Notes: generated from the sequence alone by a model not told the origin. A DNA stretch of 64,000 nucleotides from Halorhabdus tiamatea SARL4B (GCF_000470655.1 NC_021921.1:1116001-1180000); one strand, 5' to 3'. Shown: positions 18,432-26,827, counted from the first letter of the stretch. Made by a program: numbers and translations.

Positions 18432-20207
18432 ATGACAGCACCGGACTCGGTCCCTACCCTCTCCCGTCGCAAGTTGCTCGGCGGCGTCAGTGCTGGTCTG
18501 GCCGCCGGCAGCGCCGGCTGTCTTCAGTACGCTCGGAGCCTGGCCAACCGTGAGTCCCCCGAACAGGTGTCGGTGACGATCAAGACGGTCCCCGCGGACG
18601 ACGACGAGGCCGCGGTCCAGATCGCGCGGACCCTCCAGAAGAACATGACTGCGGTCGGCATCGACGCCGATATCGAACTCGTAGAGATCACGAGACTGTT
18701 CCGGGACGTCCTCTTGAACCAGGCCTTCGACGTCTACGTCGGGCAGTTTCCGCCGTATCACGACCCCGACTTCCTGCGATCCGCGCTCCACTCGACGTTC
18801 GTCACCGAGCAGGGGTGGCAAAATCCCTTCGGGGTCTCGGATCTCGGGCTCGACGAGCAGTTGACCGCCCAGCGAACGACCGCCGGGGCCGACCGACAGC
18901 GCACCGTCGCCGACGTCGCCAACTCCGTCGCGGAGATACAGCCGTTCGCGACGGTGTGTTTCCCCGAGGAGATCACAGTCGCCCGGACTGACCGCTTCGG
19001 GAACTGGGATGGAGGCCGGTTCGCAAAGCCGATCAGTTACCTGACGCTCGACCAAGCCGAAAGCGGGCCCGACGACGCGACCACGCTGGGACTCGTGCTG
19101 ACGGACGACCGGATCACGAAGAATCTCAACCCGATCGCCGTCGAGTACCGGCGGCCGAACCCGCTGACTGACCTGCTGTACGATCCACTCATGCGCCGCG
19201 AAGACGGCGATGTCCGTCCGTGGCTGGCGGGGGACGTGACGTGGCGACGGACCGAGGCGACTGGCGTGACGGCGACGGTCGAACTCCGTGAGGAGACGTC
19301 CTTCCACGACGGAGAAGCCCTGACGGCGGCAGACGTCGTCTTCACGTATCGATTTCTCGACGATACGAGCCTGGGGACGGGGGACATGCACGTCCCGTCA
19401 CCCACGTTTCGGGGCCGGACATCGCTGGTCGAGTCGATCGAACGGCTCGACGATCGGACGGTCCAGATCGGATTCGGCGAGACCACCGAGGAGGTCGCCG
19501 TGCGTGCGTTGACGGTACCGATCTTGCCCGCCCACGTCTGGGAGGCGAAGACGGGCAGCGCCAACCTCGCCGGGATCGACATCTCGGAGGGTGTGACCCA
19601 GGCACTGGTGTGGGCCAACACCGACCCGGTCGGGAGTGGTCCGTTTCGCCTCGAGTCCAGGACGCCCGCGGAACGACTCGTCCTCTCGCGCTTCGACGAT
19701 CACCCCCTGATCGGTACCGGTCCGGAACAGTTCGACGTGCCCTTCGAACGCATCGCCGTTCAGGTCGCCCCGTCGGACGGAGCGGCCGCCTCGCTCGTCA
19801 CCGAGGGAACGGTGGACGCGACGGGCGACCCCGTCCATCCGAAGGTACTCGAAAACGTGACGGGCGAGGAACCGATCGAGCGGTTCGTCGCCGACTCGCG
19901 GGCGTTCTATCACGTCGGGTTCAACGCGCGACGCGAGCCCTTCGGGAACGTCCGCTTCCGGCAGGCCCTCGCCCGACTGCTCGATTCCGAACACGTCGCC
20001 GAGACGGTCTTCGACGGCTACGCCGCCCCCGCCGCGACGCCGCTTGCCGGCACCTCCTGGGAACCCCCGGAGTTCCGCTGGGACGGGACGGACCCGGTCG
20101 TCCCGTTCGCCGGCACGGACGGGGACCTCGACGCCCCGACAGCCAGAGCGACATTCCGTGAGGCGGGGTACGCCTACGACAGTGACGAGGGGCGATTGCT
20201 CAAATGA
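18432..20207 (+). CDS. ABC-type solute-binding lipoprotein, family 5 (peptide/nickel type)
   Basis: 591 residues. Signal: twin arginine at residues 12-13 (SRRKLLGG) and lipobox GSAGC with Cys30, so it is exported and anchored by lipid in the outer leaflet. The rest is an SBP_bac_5 (DppA/OppA) fold ('LNPIAVEYRRPNPLTDLLYDPL', 'HDGEALTAADVVFTYRF'). No permease or ATPase gene is adjacent; instead its stop overlaps the start of a PAP2 phosphatase (ATGA). Either it serves a transporter encoded elsewhere or has another role. The N-terminal third also contains an SBP-like stretch, so it may be a rearranged or duplicated fold. Confidence 0.85.
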   Translation: MTAPDSVPTLSRRKLLGGVSAGLAAGSAGCLQYARSLANRESPEQVSVTIKTVPADDDEAAVQIARTLQKNMTAVGIDADIELVEITRLFRDVLLNQAFDVYVGQFPPYHDPDFLRSALHSTFVTEQGWQNPFGVSDLGLDEQLTAQRTTAGADRQRTVADVANSVAEIQPFATVCFPEEITVARTDRFGNWDGGRFAKPISYLTLDQAESGPDDATTLGLVLTDDRITKNLNPIAVEYRRPNPLTDLLYDPLMRREDGDVRPWLAGDVTWRRTEATGVTATVELREETSFHDGEALTAADVVFTYRFLDDTSLGTGDMHVPSPTFRGRTSLVESIERLDDRTVQIGFGETTEEVAVRALTVPILPAHVWEAKTGSANLAGIDISEGVTQALVWANTDPVGSGPFRLESRTPAERLVLSRFDDHPLIGTGPEQFDVPFERIAVQVAPSDGAAASLVTEGTVDATGDPVHPKVLENVTGEEPIERFVADSRAFYHVGFNARREPFGNVRFRQALARLLDSEHVAETVFDGYAAPAATPLAGTSWEPPEFRWDGTDPVVPFAGTDGDLDAPTARATFREAGYAYDSDEGRLLK

Positions 20208-21067
20208 CGGTGCCACTCGCCCTCCTGGCGATGATCGTGACCGTCACAGTCGTGCTGACGTGTGTCACCGCTGCGTTCGTCGTCGAATGGCGACTGATCG
20301 CGCGACTCCGAACGGAGTATCGCTCGACGATCCGGACGGCGATCCCGTCGCTGTCCGTCCTCGCGGGGGTACTCGCGATCAACAGCGTCGTCCGAGACGT
20401 CGGGGTCGAACTCTCCTGGCTCATCGGCTGGAACATCACGGGCGAGATCTACGCGGTCGAGGGCAACCTCGTCCCGGCGATCCAGTCGCTTGCCCATCCG
20501 TGGCTGACGACGTACTTCTCGCTCACCTACGTCTACGGCTACGTCTTCCTTTTGGTGTTCCCGCTCGTGGCCTATCTCGTCCTCGAGAACATGGAGTGGT
20601 TCCGGACGGCCGCGACGGCCTACGCGCTCAACTACGCCATCGGGCTGGGGCTGTACCTCGTCTTCATCGCCTACGGCCCGCGAAACCTGCTGCCGGACCT
20701 CACGGAGCCACTGCTGTACACGAACTGGCCGAGTTCGCAGTTCCTGGTCAGCGAGGTCAACGCCAACACGAACGTCTTCCCGTCGTTACACACGTCGCTG
20801 TCGGCGACGGTGATCGTCCTGGCCTATCGGACACGAGACGTCTACCCGCGGTGGCTCCCGATCGCAACACTCGTCGGCGGAAGCGTCATGCTCTCGACGA
20901 TGTACCTGGCGATCCACTGGGGGACCGACGTCGTCGCGGGCGTCGCCCTCGGCGTCGGGAGCGTCTGGCTCGCGCGTCGACTCCTCGAGTCGGCGGCCGT
21001 CGAAACGCTCGCCGATTTCGGTCGCGGATCGCTTCGGACGCTCCGCCGCGAGATATCGAATCGGTGA
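20204..21067 (+). CDS. PAP2-family membrane phosphatase
   Basis: 287 residues with six or so transmembrane helices. The PAP2 core motifs are 'FPSLHTSL' (motif 2, catalytic His) and 'MYLAIHWGTDVVAG' (motif 3 with the second His and the Asp). Such proteins dephosphorylate lipid phosphates or transfer inositol phosphate on the membrane; the substrate is unknown here. It is translationally coupled to the SBP lipoprotein by a 4-bp overlap. Confidence 0.88.
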   Translation: MTVPLALLAMIVTVTVVLTCVTAAFVVEWRLIARLRTEYRSTIRTAIPSLSVLAGVLAINSVVRDVGVELSWLIGWNITGEIYAVEGNLVPAIQSLAHPWLTTYFSLTYVYGYVFLLVFPLVAYLVLENMEWFRTAATAYALNYAIGLGLYLVFIAYGPRNLLPDLTEPLLYTNWPSSQFLVSEVNANTNVFPSLHTSLSATVIVLAYRTRDVYPRWLPIATLVGGSVMLSTMYLAIHWGTDVVAGVALGVGSVWLARRLLESAAVETLADFGRGSLRTLRREISNR

Positions 21068-21133
21068 GGAGAAGCTGTCGAGTCAGTGCCGACCGGACCG
21101 CAGCAGCCCCCAAAATCCGTCAAAACCGGATCT

Positions 21134-21219
21134 CACTCCACAGCGACCGAATCGGCTGACTCGACTTCGACGGCTGTCCCTTCGGGCAACGGCGTCCGTT
21201 CGACCACCGTCCCAGTCCC
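21134..21219 (-). pseudogene. Detached C-terminal tail of the radical SAM gene
   Basis: On the minus strand this stretch reads GTGTVVERTPLPEGTAVEV and ends SADSVAVE followed by TGA at 21134-21136. The intact gene at 21297 contains 'DGTVVERTPLPEVSAE' near its end, so eleven residues (GTVVERTPLPE) occur in both. The most economical reading is that this was the original C-terminus, displaced when the intervening palindromic sequence was inserted. Nucleotide identity in the shared part is about 28 of 34. Confidence 0.7.
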
Positions 21220-21284
21220 ACCTTTTCCTCCTCGGGTAGCCGCGCTTCGCTTGGCTACCTCTCGTCGTAAAAGCTGGGCCAAAA
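21218..21284. repeat. Palindromic element, copy 2
   Basis: 67 bases with the same ends as copy 1 at 13804-13865 (CCACCTTTT... and ...CTGGGCCAAAA). The central stem is GGTAGCC / GGCTACC with a longer TTCG-containing loop. The C:G pair of copy 1 is an A:T pair here, a compensatory change. A further palindrome, CCGCCtcacttcgctcGGCGG, follows at 21330-21350. Confidence 0.8.
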
Positions 21285-21296
21285 CTACCACGGATC

Positions 21297-22337
21297 TCAC
21301 GCCGTTCGATCCGGGCGAACCGCCTCACTTCGCTCGGCGGAGACTTCCGGAAGTGGGGTCCGCTCGACCACCGTCCCGTCCACGGTGGGATACTGCTCGA
21401 CGACTTCGCCCTCCTCGAGATCGCCCTCCTGGATCATCTCCTCTAAGAGCCACCACGCGAGTTCGACGTGCTTGGACTTCTCGACGTAGTACTCCTCGGG
21501 GACGCCCAACTCTTCGAGTCGCTCGGCGTCGACCCAGGTCTTGCCGTAGACCAGCGTTCCGTCGTCGGTCGTTTCGTCGAAGGGTCGGCGGACATTCCTG
21601 GCCATGCGCTTGAGGCGATTGCGGTGCTGGGCGGCGTCTTTGAACACCGACGTACAGAAGTAGACTTTCGGGTGTTTGGCCATCGAGTCGAGCACGTCGT
21701 GACTCCCCTCGACGGCGCTCATGTGGCCGTCCTTCAGGTCGAAGCCCTCCTGTTGCATCCGACGGTAGTTGCCGTCGCTCATCTCGAACTCGTTGACGTT
21801 GACGAACTCGGCGGCCCCTTCCTCGACGAACGTGATAAACTCGTCTTCCGGTCGGATGCCGGGGATCTCGAACGCCGGCGTGAGCCCCTCCTCGCGGGCG
21901 ATGTAAAGGATGTCCTCCCACTCGGTGCCGTGGAGGTCACCCCACATGTCCAGGGGCGGGTGGAACCGAATTTCGTCGAGGCCGGCCTCGGCGAGCCGTC
22001 GCATGTTCTCGCGCCCGCCGGTGATGCCCGTGTACAGGTGGATGTGGTGGTCCTCGCCGAACTCGTCTTTGAGCAGGGAGATGTACCGCGTCGTGCGGTC
22101 CATGACCTCCTGGGGTTCGCCGCCAGTCAGCGACGACCCCATCGCGTCCATGCGTTTTGCTTCCTCGATGATGTCCTGGTCGTCCTCGACTTTCCGCTCG
22201 TTGGCGTAGACGTCGGTGACGTTCTTGCGGTTCTCGCCGAGCGGACAGTAAAAACAGTCACGCTGGTCGCAGTAGCCATACACGAAGATGACCATCTTCC
22301 CGCCCTTGGCGCACTGCTCGCAGCCCTCTGAAATCAT
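21297..22337 (-). CDS. Radical SAM protein related to pyruvate formate-lyase activase (COG2108-like)
   Basis: 346 residues. The [4Fe-4S]/SAM cysteines are in 'GYCDQRDCFYCPLGENR', spaced CX4CX2C rather than the usual CX3CX2C; an extra CxxC precedes them ('CEQC', residues about 6-9). 'SSLTGGEP' is the SAM-binding GGE motif. The ATG at 22337 gives the family-like start 'MISEGCEQCAKGGK'. Reaction unknown. The last ~15 codons appear to derive from an inserted palindrome, since a better-looking original tail lies detached at 21134-21219. Confidence 0.88.
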   Translation of the reverse strand: MISEGCEQCAKGGKMVIFVYGYCDQRDCFYCPLGENRKNVTDVYANERKVEDDQDIIEEAKRMDAMGSSLTGGEPQEVMDRTTRYISLLKDEFGEDHHIHLYTGITGGRENMRRLAEAGLDEIRFHPPLDMWGDLHGTEWEDILYIAREEGLTPAFEIPGIRPEDEFITFVEEGAAEFVNVNEFEMSDGNYRRMQQEGFDLKDGHMSAVEGSHDVLDSMAKHPKVYFCTSVFKDAAQHRNRLKRMARNVRRPFDETTDDGTLVYGKTWVDAERLEELGVPEEYYVEKSKHVELAWWLLEEMIQEGDLEEGEVVEQYPTVDGTVVERTPLPEVSAERSEAVRPDRTA

Positions 22338-22555
22338 TGCGTGGAGACGTATACCCGACTCACGACTAAAAGCCGTGCGGCTCACGCAAACCCGGCCGCT
22401 TGCCAACCAGAGACACGAGCCTCCCACGGTTCGTCGAGATGGGGACGCGTGAGCAGCACGAATCTAGCCGATGACTCCCTTTCCCCGTGTGATTATATGT
22501 CACTATATTCTCCGTACGATTAATACTTAACAATAGCGACCCCATGTACAGGAGT

Positions 22556-22711
22556 ATGCCACACTCCCAGGACGTCGAGAACGACACCGCGAACGTGACC
22601 TCGAAGTTCGAATGTATGGGCTGTGGGCGGATCGTCGAGGCCGAGACCCACCCCGGCCAGTGCTCGGAGTGCGGTGGAGAGTTCCAAAACCGAGCGAAGT
22701 CCCTCGAGTAG
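22556..22711 (+). CDS. Rubrerythrin-like zinc-ribbon microprotein
   Basis: 51 residues, with two CxxC knuckles: Cys20/Cys23 (CMGC) and Cys36/Cys39 (CSEC), which would hold one Zn or Fe. Haloarchaeal genomes contain many such short proteins, some labelled rubrerythrin-like. A TATA-like ttaatactta at 22521-22530 sits about 27 bases upstream, fitting a leaderless start at 22556; an in-frame ATG at 22544 would add four residues. Confidence 0.8.
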   Translation: MPHSQDVENDTANVTSKFECMGCGRIVEAETHPGQCSECGGEFQNRAKSLE

Positions 22712-22731
22712 ATTCGAACGAGGACTTCGAG

Positions 22732-23766
22732 TTAGCGCCGACGATCGAGCACGTGGATGAATCGATCGAGCGAGCGGTGGACGCGGCGCTTGAACTGTGC
22801 CGAGACGGTCCAGCCAGCCTCGCGGGCGACCCCAGCCCAGGGGCGATCCCCCACGACGACCGCCCGCGGTGCCACCCGGCGGGCTTCCGCAAGCGCGTCT
22901 CGTAGGAGCGCGGCCAGCGAGTCCGCCGACACCTTCGTCTGTCGACCGTACGGTGCGTCGACGACGACGGCGTCGAACGCGTCGGCTTCGAGCGGAAGCC
23001 GTCTGGCGTCGCCCCGGCAGACATCGAAGGCATCAGCGCGAGCGGCAGCCAGATTCTCGCGCGTCCCCCGAACCATCTTCGCTAAGGCATCGACGCCGAC
23101 GACTGCCGAGCCGACGCGACTTGCTTCTAACAGGAGACCACCAGTCCCACACATCGGATCGAGGACGCGTGCGTCGGGACGCGCTCCGGCAACGTTGACC
23201 AGCGCACGCGCGAGACTCGGGTCCATGCTCCCCGGCTGGAAGAACGGGCGATCGGTGGGCGCTCGATCGGTGAAGTCACGCTCGGGTTCGACCGCGAGCC
23301 AGCCGAGCGCGCAGATACCCTCCTCGCCGGCATCGGGCGCGAGTTCGATCCCGTCGCCGTCCCACTCAGTCGTGGATGGCGGGCCGGCGAAGACCGCACG
23401 GAGTTCGTGATCGGGATCGTCCAGGTCGACTGTGAACCCCCGATCGACGAGAACTGATCCGAGCGCGCGCTCGACGGCCTGCGTGCTCACGCCAGTCGCG
23501 CCGCGAATATCCCGCGCCCGCACGGCGACCGACCCCGAGCGGTCGAAGCTGGCAGCCTCGAGTAGTGCGCGGGCGCTGTCGAGATCCGGGGCGGCCGTGC
23601 CGAGCAGTTCACTCACTCGGTGAGTCAGCGCCAGCTGTGACACCCGGTCTGTGATACCCCGAGCGGTCGCGACACCCCCGCCGCGGACGGTGACCCGACT
23701 GGCCGCACTCGCGGCCTCGTAGGCGGCGAAGGCGTCGTCGGTGCCGGCGAGTTCCAGCAGGAACAC
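22732..23766 (-). CDS. tRNA (guanine10-N2)-methyltransferase, Trm-G10 family
   Basis: 344 residues from the GTG at 23766. The N-terminus 'VFLLELAGTDDAFAAYEA' starts the THUMP-containing domain; the C-terminal half is a Rossmann methyltransferase with the SAM motif 'VLDPMCGTGGLLLEA' and catalytic 'VVDAPYGRQ' (normally N/D-PPY). It methylates G10 of tRNA. The frame stays open to 23958; an ATG at 23919 lies about 27 bases below a minus-strand TATA (tttataagc), so transcription may start there with translation at the GTG, or the protein may carry a 51-residue extension. Confidence 0.88.
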   Translation of the reverse strand: MFLLELAGTDDAFAAYEAASAASRVTVRGGGVATARGITDRVSQLALTHRVSELLGTAAPDLDSARALLEAASFDRSGSVAVRARDIRGATGVSTQAVERALGSVLVDRGFTVDLDDPDHELRAVFAGPPSTTEWDGDGIELAPDAGEEGICALGWLAVEPERDFTDRAPTDRPFFQPGSMDPSLARALVNVAGARPDARVLDPMCGTGGLLLEASRVGSAVVGVDALAKMVRGTRENLAAARADAFDVCRGDARRLPLEADAFDAVVVDAPYGRQTKVSADSLAALLRDALAEARRVAPRAVVVGDRPWAGVAREAGWTVSAQFKRRVHRSLDRFIHVLDRRR

Positions 23767-23937
23767 GCCTCTGCAAAGCAAGGCTCGACGCTTGGTTCTG
23801 GCGATCGGACGGCGAAGACGAGTCGATCGCAGTGACCCAGGGACAGTTGCCGGGACGACTGTGCGTCCACGGTCGGACGGCTCACCGAACCCCCCGCGTT
23901 CACCCCTGAAACCGTCCATACCTCGAATACAGGGGTG

Positions 23938-23978
23938 CTTATAAACGTTAAATACCAACCTTTATAAACCTTAAATAC
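23938..23978 (+). promoter_or_regulatory. Tandem TATA repeats upstream of the TBP gene
   Basis: Two nearly identical 18-base units, cttataaacgttaaatac (23938-23955) and tttataaaccttaaatac (23961-23978), lie 23 bases apart directly before the TBP start at 23996. Each contains two TATA-like cores. The second unit is at the right distance for a leaderless TBP transcript; the first, read on the other strand, can serve the divergent methyltransferase gene. TBP binding to its own promoter is an obvious possibility. Confidence 0.6.
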
Positions 23979-23995
23979 GACTTATAGTTCGAGTC

Positions 23996-24556
23996 ATGGT
24001 TGACCCCAAGGAAACAATCAACATCGAAAACGTCGTCGCCTCGACCGGCATCGGCCAGGAGCTCGATCTCCAGAGCGTGGCGATGGACCTCGAAGGGGCC
24101 GATTACGATCCCGAGCAGTTCCCCGGCCTCGTCTATCGGACCCAGGAACCCAAGTCGGCGGCACTGATCTTCCGGTCGGGCAAGATCGTCTGCACCGGCG
24201 CAAAGAGCACCGACGACGTCCACGAGAGTCTCCAGATTGTCTTCGGGAAGCTCCGGGACCTGAACATCCAGGTCGACGAGGACCCCGAGATCGTCGTCCA
24301 GAACATCGTGACCTCCGCGGACCTCGGTCGGAATCTCAACCTGAACGCGATCGCGATCGGACTGGGTCTGGAGAACATCGAGTACGAACCCGAGCAGTTC
24401 CCCGGCCTCGTCTACCGGCTGGACGATCCCGACGTCGTCGCGCTGCTGTTTGGCTCCGGAAAACTCGTCATCACCGGCGGCAAGGAACCCGACGACGCCA
24501 AGAAGGCCGTCGACAAGATCGTCTCCCGGCTCGAGGAACTCGGCCTGCTCGAATAA
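23996..24556 (+). CDS. tbp: TATA-box binding protein
   Basis: 186 residues made of two direct repeats of the saddle fold, marked by 'EQFPGLVYR' in each half and by 'SGKIVCTGAKS' and 'SGKLVITGGKE'. Length and architecture match archaeal TBPs. It binds TATA boxes and recruits TFB (one is encoded at 7512). The C-terminal region is short and acidic. Monocistronic by context. Confidence 0.98.
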   Translation: MVDPKETINIENVVASTGIGQELDLQSVAMDLEGADYDPEQFPGLVYRTQEPKSAALIFRSGKIVCTGAKSTDDVHESLQIVFGKLRDLNIQVDEDPEIVVQNIVTSADLGRNLNLNAIAIGLGLENIEYEPEQFPGLVYRLDDPDVVALLFGSGKLVITGGKEPDDAKKAVDKIVSRLEELGLLE

Positions 24557-24590
24557 CAACCCACAAACGACTGCGACCGGAATCGCGAGT

Positions 24591-25040
24591 ATGTCGCCGC
24601 TATCTCCGTCTTTCTCTCTAGGGCTCGACGCGCCAGTGGCGTCACTCACGACGGTCCCACTTCAGCGTGGCTTACCCGGCGGGAGCCTCCTCGCGCTCGT
24701 CGTGACGTTTCTGGGCGTCTGGGTGTTCTACGCCGTGACGCTCCACCTCGCGGCGACTTTCTTCATCGGCGAGGTCCGCTCCCAGCGGGCCGCCTACGCC
24801 GGTGTCGTCCCGGCGATCGTCTCCTTGCTGCTCCAGCGCTACGGCGTGGCGAGCGTCGGGATCGTGTCCCCCGGGTTGGGCGTCGGAATCGTCGTCGTCG
24901 CGACAGTTCTGGCCGACGCCGCCGCGATCGCCCGGGTTTATGATCTCCCGCGCCGGGCGACCGTTGCGCTGACGCTTCTGCACCTCGCCTTCGCAACGGC
25001 CCTCGGGATCGCGCTGGCGAACCTCTTTGGCATGCTCTAA
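24591..25040 (+). CDS. Haloarchaeal membrane protein of unknown function
   Basis: 149 residues with four hydrophobic helices (about 33-57, 66-86, 90-115 and 122-145). The ATG at 24591 lies 34 bases after the TBP stop; the longer frame overlaps tbp. No family recognised with confidence. Possible readthrough from tbp. Confidence 0.7.
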   Translation: MSPLSPSFSLGLDAPVASLTTVPLQRGLPGGSLLALVVTFLGVWVFYAVTLHLAATFFIGEVRSQRAAYAGVVPAIVSLLLQRYGVASVGIVSPGLGVGIVVVATVLADAAAIARVYDLPRRATVALTLLHLAFATALGIALANLFGML

Positions 25041-25202
25041 ACCGAAACGCGTCGGGTACTGTCTTGCAATATTGTTCCAGAACTGTTTGCCGAGATCGAC
25101 AGTCACAGCCCGCCCAAACATGACTATTCATGCAGAATTCAGCAGTTTCCCTGTCCCGAAGCGAGTCGTTTATACGCGACGGTATTGTACTATAGACACA
25201 CA

Positions 25203-26114
25203 ATGGCTGACGTAGCGATCATCGGCGGCGGACCGGCCGGGTTGGCCGCAGCCGTCTATACGGCACGCGCAGATCAGGAGACGCTCGTCTTCGATGCGGG
25301 CGGCGGCACGACCAGAGACGTCGACTGGATGGAGAACGTCTATGGGTTCCCGGAGGGCGCGAGCGGCCCCGAACTCGTCGACGTGGGCCAGGAACAGGCG
25401 ACCAAATTCGGCGCGGAGATCGTCGAGGAAGAGGTCGTCCAAGTCGGCGAGGAGGGCAACGGCTACCGCATCGAGACCGAGGTCGACGAGTACGCTGTCA
25501 AGGGCGTTATCCTCGCGACCGGCGCGTCCTACGAGACGCCGGCGATCCCTCACGTCGACGACTACGAGGGCGGCGGCGTCTCCTACTGTGTCGAGTGTGA
25601 CGCCTTCTTCTACCGCGACAAACCGGTCGCGGTCGTCGGCGCGGGCAACTACGCCGCAAAGGAGGCGATGATGCTGCTGGATTACACCGACGACGTCCGC
25701 GTGCTCACCAACGGCAACGACCTCGAGGTGGACGACGCGCTGCTCGACCAGCTCGAGGGCGAGGACATTCCGGTCATCGAGGAGCCGGTCGATCACATCG
25801 TCGGCGAGGAGGTCGTCGAGGGCGTCGAACTCGACTCCGGCGAACAACTCGACGTCGAAGGCGTCTTCATCGCGCTCGGCGCAGCGGGCGGGACCGACAT
25901 CGCCGACATGCTGGGCATTCCACGGGACGGCTCGTACCTCGACGTCGACGAAGACCAGTACACGGGCGTCGACCGCGTCTACGCTGCCGGCGACCTGACC
26001 GGCGGGCAACGCCAGGTCAACGTCTCCGTCGGCGAGGGGACGACCGCGGCGATCAACCTCCTGGAGGACTTCCGCGGCGGCGAGTACATCGACTACAAGA
26101 AGATCGAAGCCTAG
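25203..26114 (+). CDS. Thioredoxin reductase-like FAD/NAD(P) oxidoreductase
   Basis: 303 residues. FAD-binding GGGPAG at residues 8-13, NAD(P)-binding GAGNYAAKEA, C-terminal FAD motif 'YAAGDLTGG'. The redox pair is Cys129-Cys132 in CVEC, where classical thioredoxin reductases have CATC. Note Asn in the nucleotide-binding loop. It probably reduces a thioredoxin-like protein. A TATA-like gtttatacg near 25168 supports a leaderless start at 25203. Confidence 0.9.
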   Translation: MADVAIIGGGPAGLAAAVYTARADQETLVFDAGGGTTRDVDWMENVYGFPEGASGPELVDVGQEQATKFGAEIVEEEVVQVGEEGNGYRIETEVDEYAVKGVILATGASYETPAIPHVDDYEGGGVSYCVECDAFFYRDKPVAVVGAGNYAAKEAMMLLDYTDDVRVLTNGNDLEVDDALLDQLEGEDIPVIEEPVDHIVGEEVVEGVELDSGEQLDVEGVFIALGAAGGTDIADMLGIPRDGSYLDVDEDQYTGVDRVYAAGDLTGGQRQVNVSVGEGTTAAINLLEDFRGGEYIDYKKIEA

Positions 26115-26156
26115 GGCGGACGATCAAGAGCGATCAGTCCGGGTGTGACTGCGATC

Positions 26157-26717
26157 TCAGGGCAGTGACTCCACAGCACTGAGAAGTTCGTCCTCAGTTC
26201 GCCAGCGGTACAGGCGTCCCTCACGTTCGAACAAGTCGAAGACGCCATCTTGCATCCAGCCGAACGGATGGTCTTCGTCTTCGTACTCGCGTTTGAGGAC
26301 GTGACTCCTCGCGAAGTACTCTGTAGTGCCGACAAGCAGCCCCTGCTCGACGAGGAAATCACTGGGTTCCTTCTCGGCGACACCGACGAGATACGTCACG
26401 AGATCCGCGATCAGACAGAACTTCTGAATGCTGTTGTCCCACTCTCCCTGAACGTCGACCATCCGGAACGCGTAGGCATCGGTGCGTCGATTGAGGCGGT
26501 CGACGACCAGGTTGAGTCGCCGGATCTGCTCTCGATCGTAGTTCCCGAGGACGAAGTACGATCGGTCGTTCTCATAGACGGGCGTTAACTCGCTCAACGC
26601 GTGGAGAATCTCCTCGTTGTCGGAAAGCGAGAGTTCCTCCTCGTCAAGTTGCTCGCTCGCACTCCTGAGGACTTCCTCAGGGACAGGCGGCGCGTCCATG
26701 CGCCACATTTCAGACAC
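26157..26717 (-). CDS. Conserved haloarchaeal protein divergent from a HTH regulator
   Basis: 186 residues, soluble, acidic. No catalytic motif is visible; 'VYENDRSYFVLGNYDREQ' and the helical middle suggest a compact alpha/beta protein (possibly a DUF7509-type family, not certain). Transcribed away from the regulator at 26828, sharing a 110-base promoter region that contains the repeated operator GTAGTTTAC, one copy of which is only 8 bases from this gene's start. Probably under control of that regulator. Confidence 0.75.
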   Translation of the reverse strand: MSEMWRMDAPPVPEEVLRSASEQLDEEELSLSDNEEILHALSELTPVYENDRSYFVLGNYDREQIRRLNLVVDRLNRRTDAYAFRMVDVQGEWDNSIQKFCLIADLVTYLVGVAEKEPSDFLVEQGLLVGTTEYFARSHVLKREYEDEDHPFGWMQDGVFDLFEREGRLYRWRTEDELLSAVESLP

Positions 26718-26725
26718 GCTAAAAT

Positions 26726-26800
26726 GTAGTTTACGAAATGGTTGACGAGCATCATTATAGTCCGCTTTACCCTAGGGTAGTTTACCAAAGAGTAAACTAC
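26726..26800. promoter_or_regulatory. Operator with three copies of GTAGTTTAC
   Basis: GTAGTTTAC occurs at 26726-26734 and 26777-26785, and its exact reverse complement GTAAACTAC at 26792-26800. The last two form a perfect 9-bp inverted repeat with a 6-base spacer; the first is 51 bases away, about five DNA turns. A separate 12-bp palindrome TACCCTAGGGTA (26768-26779) overlaps the left arm. This sits between the divergent genes at 26157 and 26828 and is a strong candidate binding site for the HTH protein encoded there. Confidence 0.7.
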
Positions 26801-26827
26801 TTGTCGCCGGAGCGCGAACAGTAACTC

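Noticed and set aside
23767-23958. N-terminal extension of the tRNA methyltransferase
   Set aside because: Arg/Gly-rich stretch without family similarity; the family N-terminus starts at the GTG 23766, though an ATG at 23919 remains possible.
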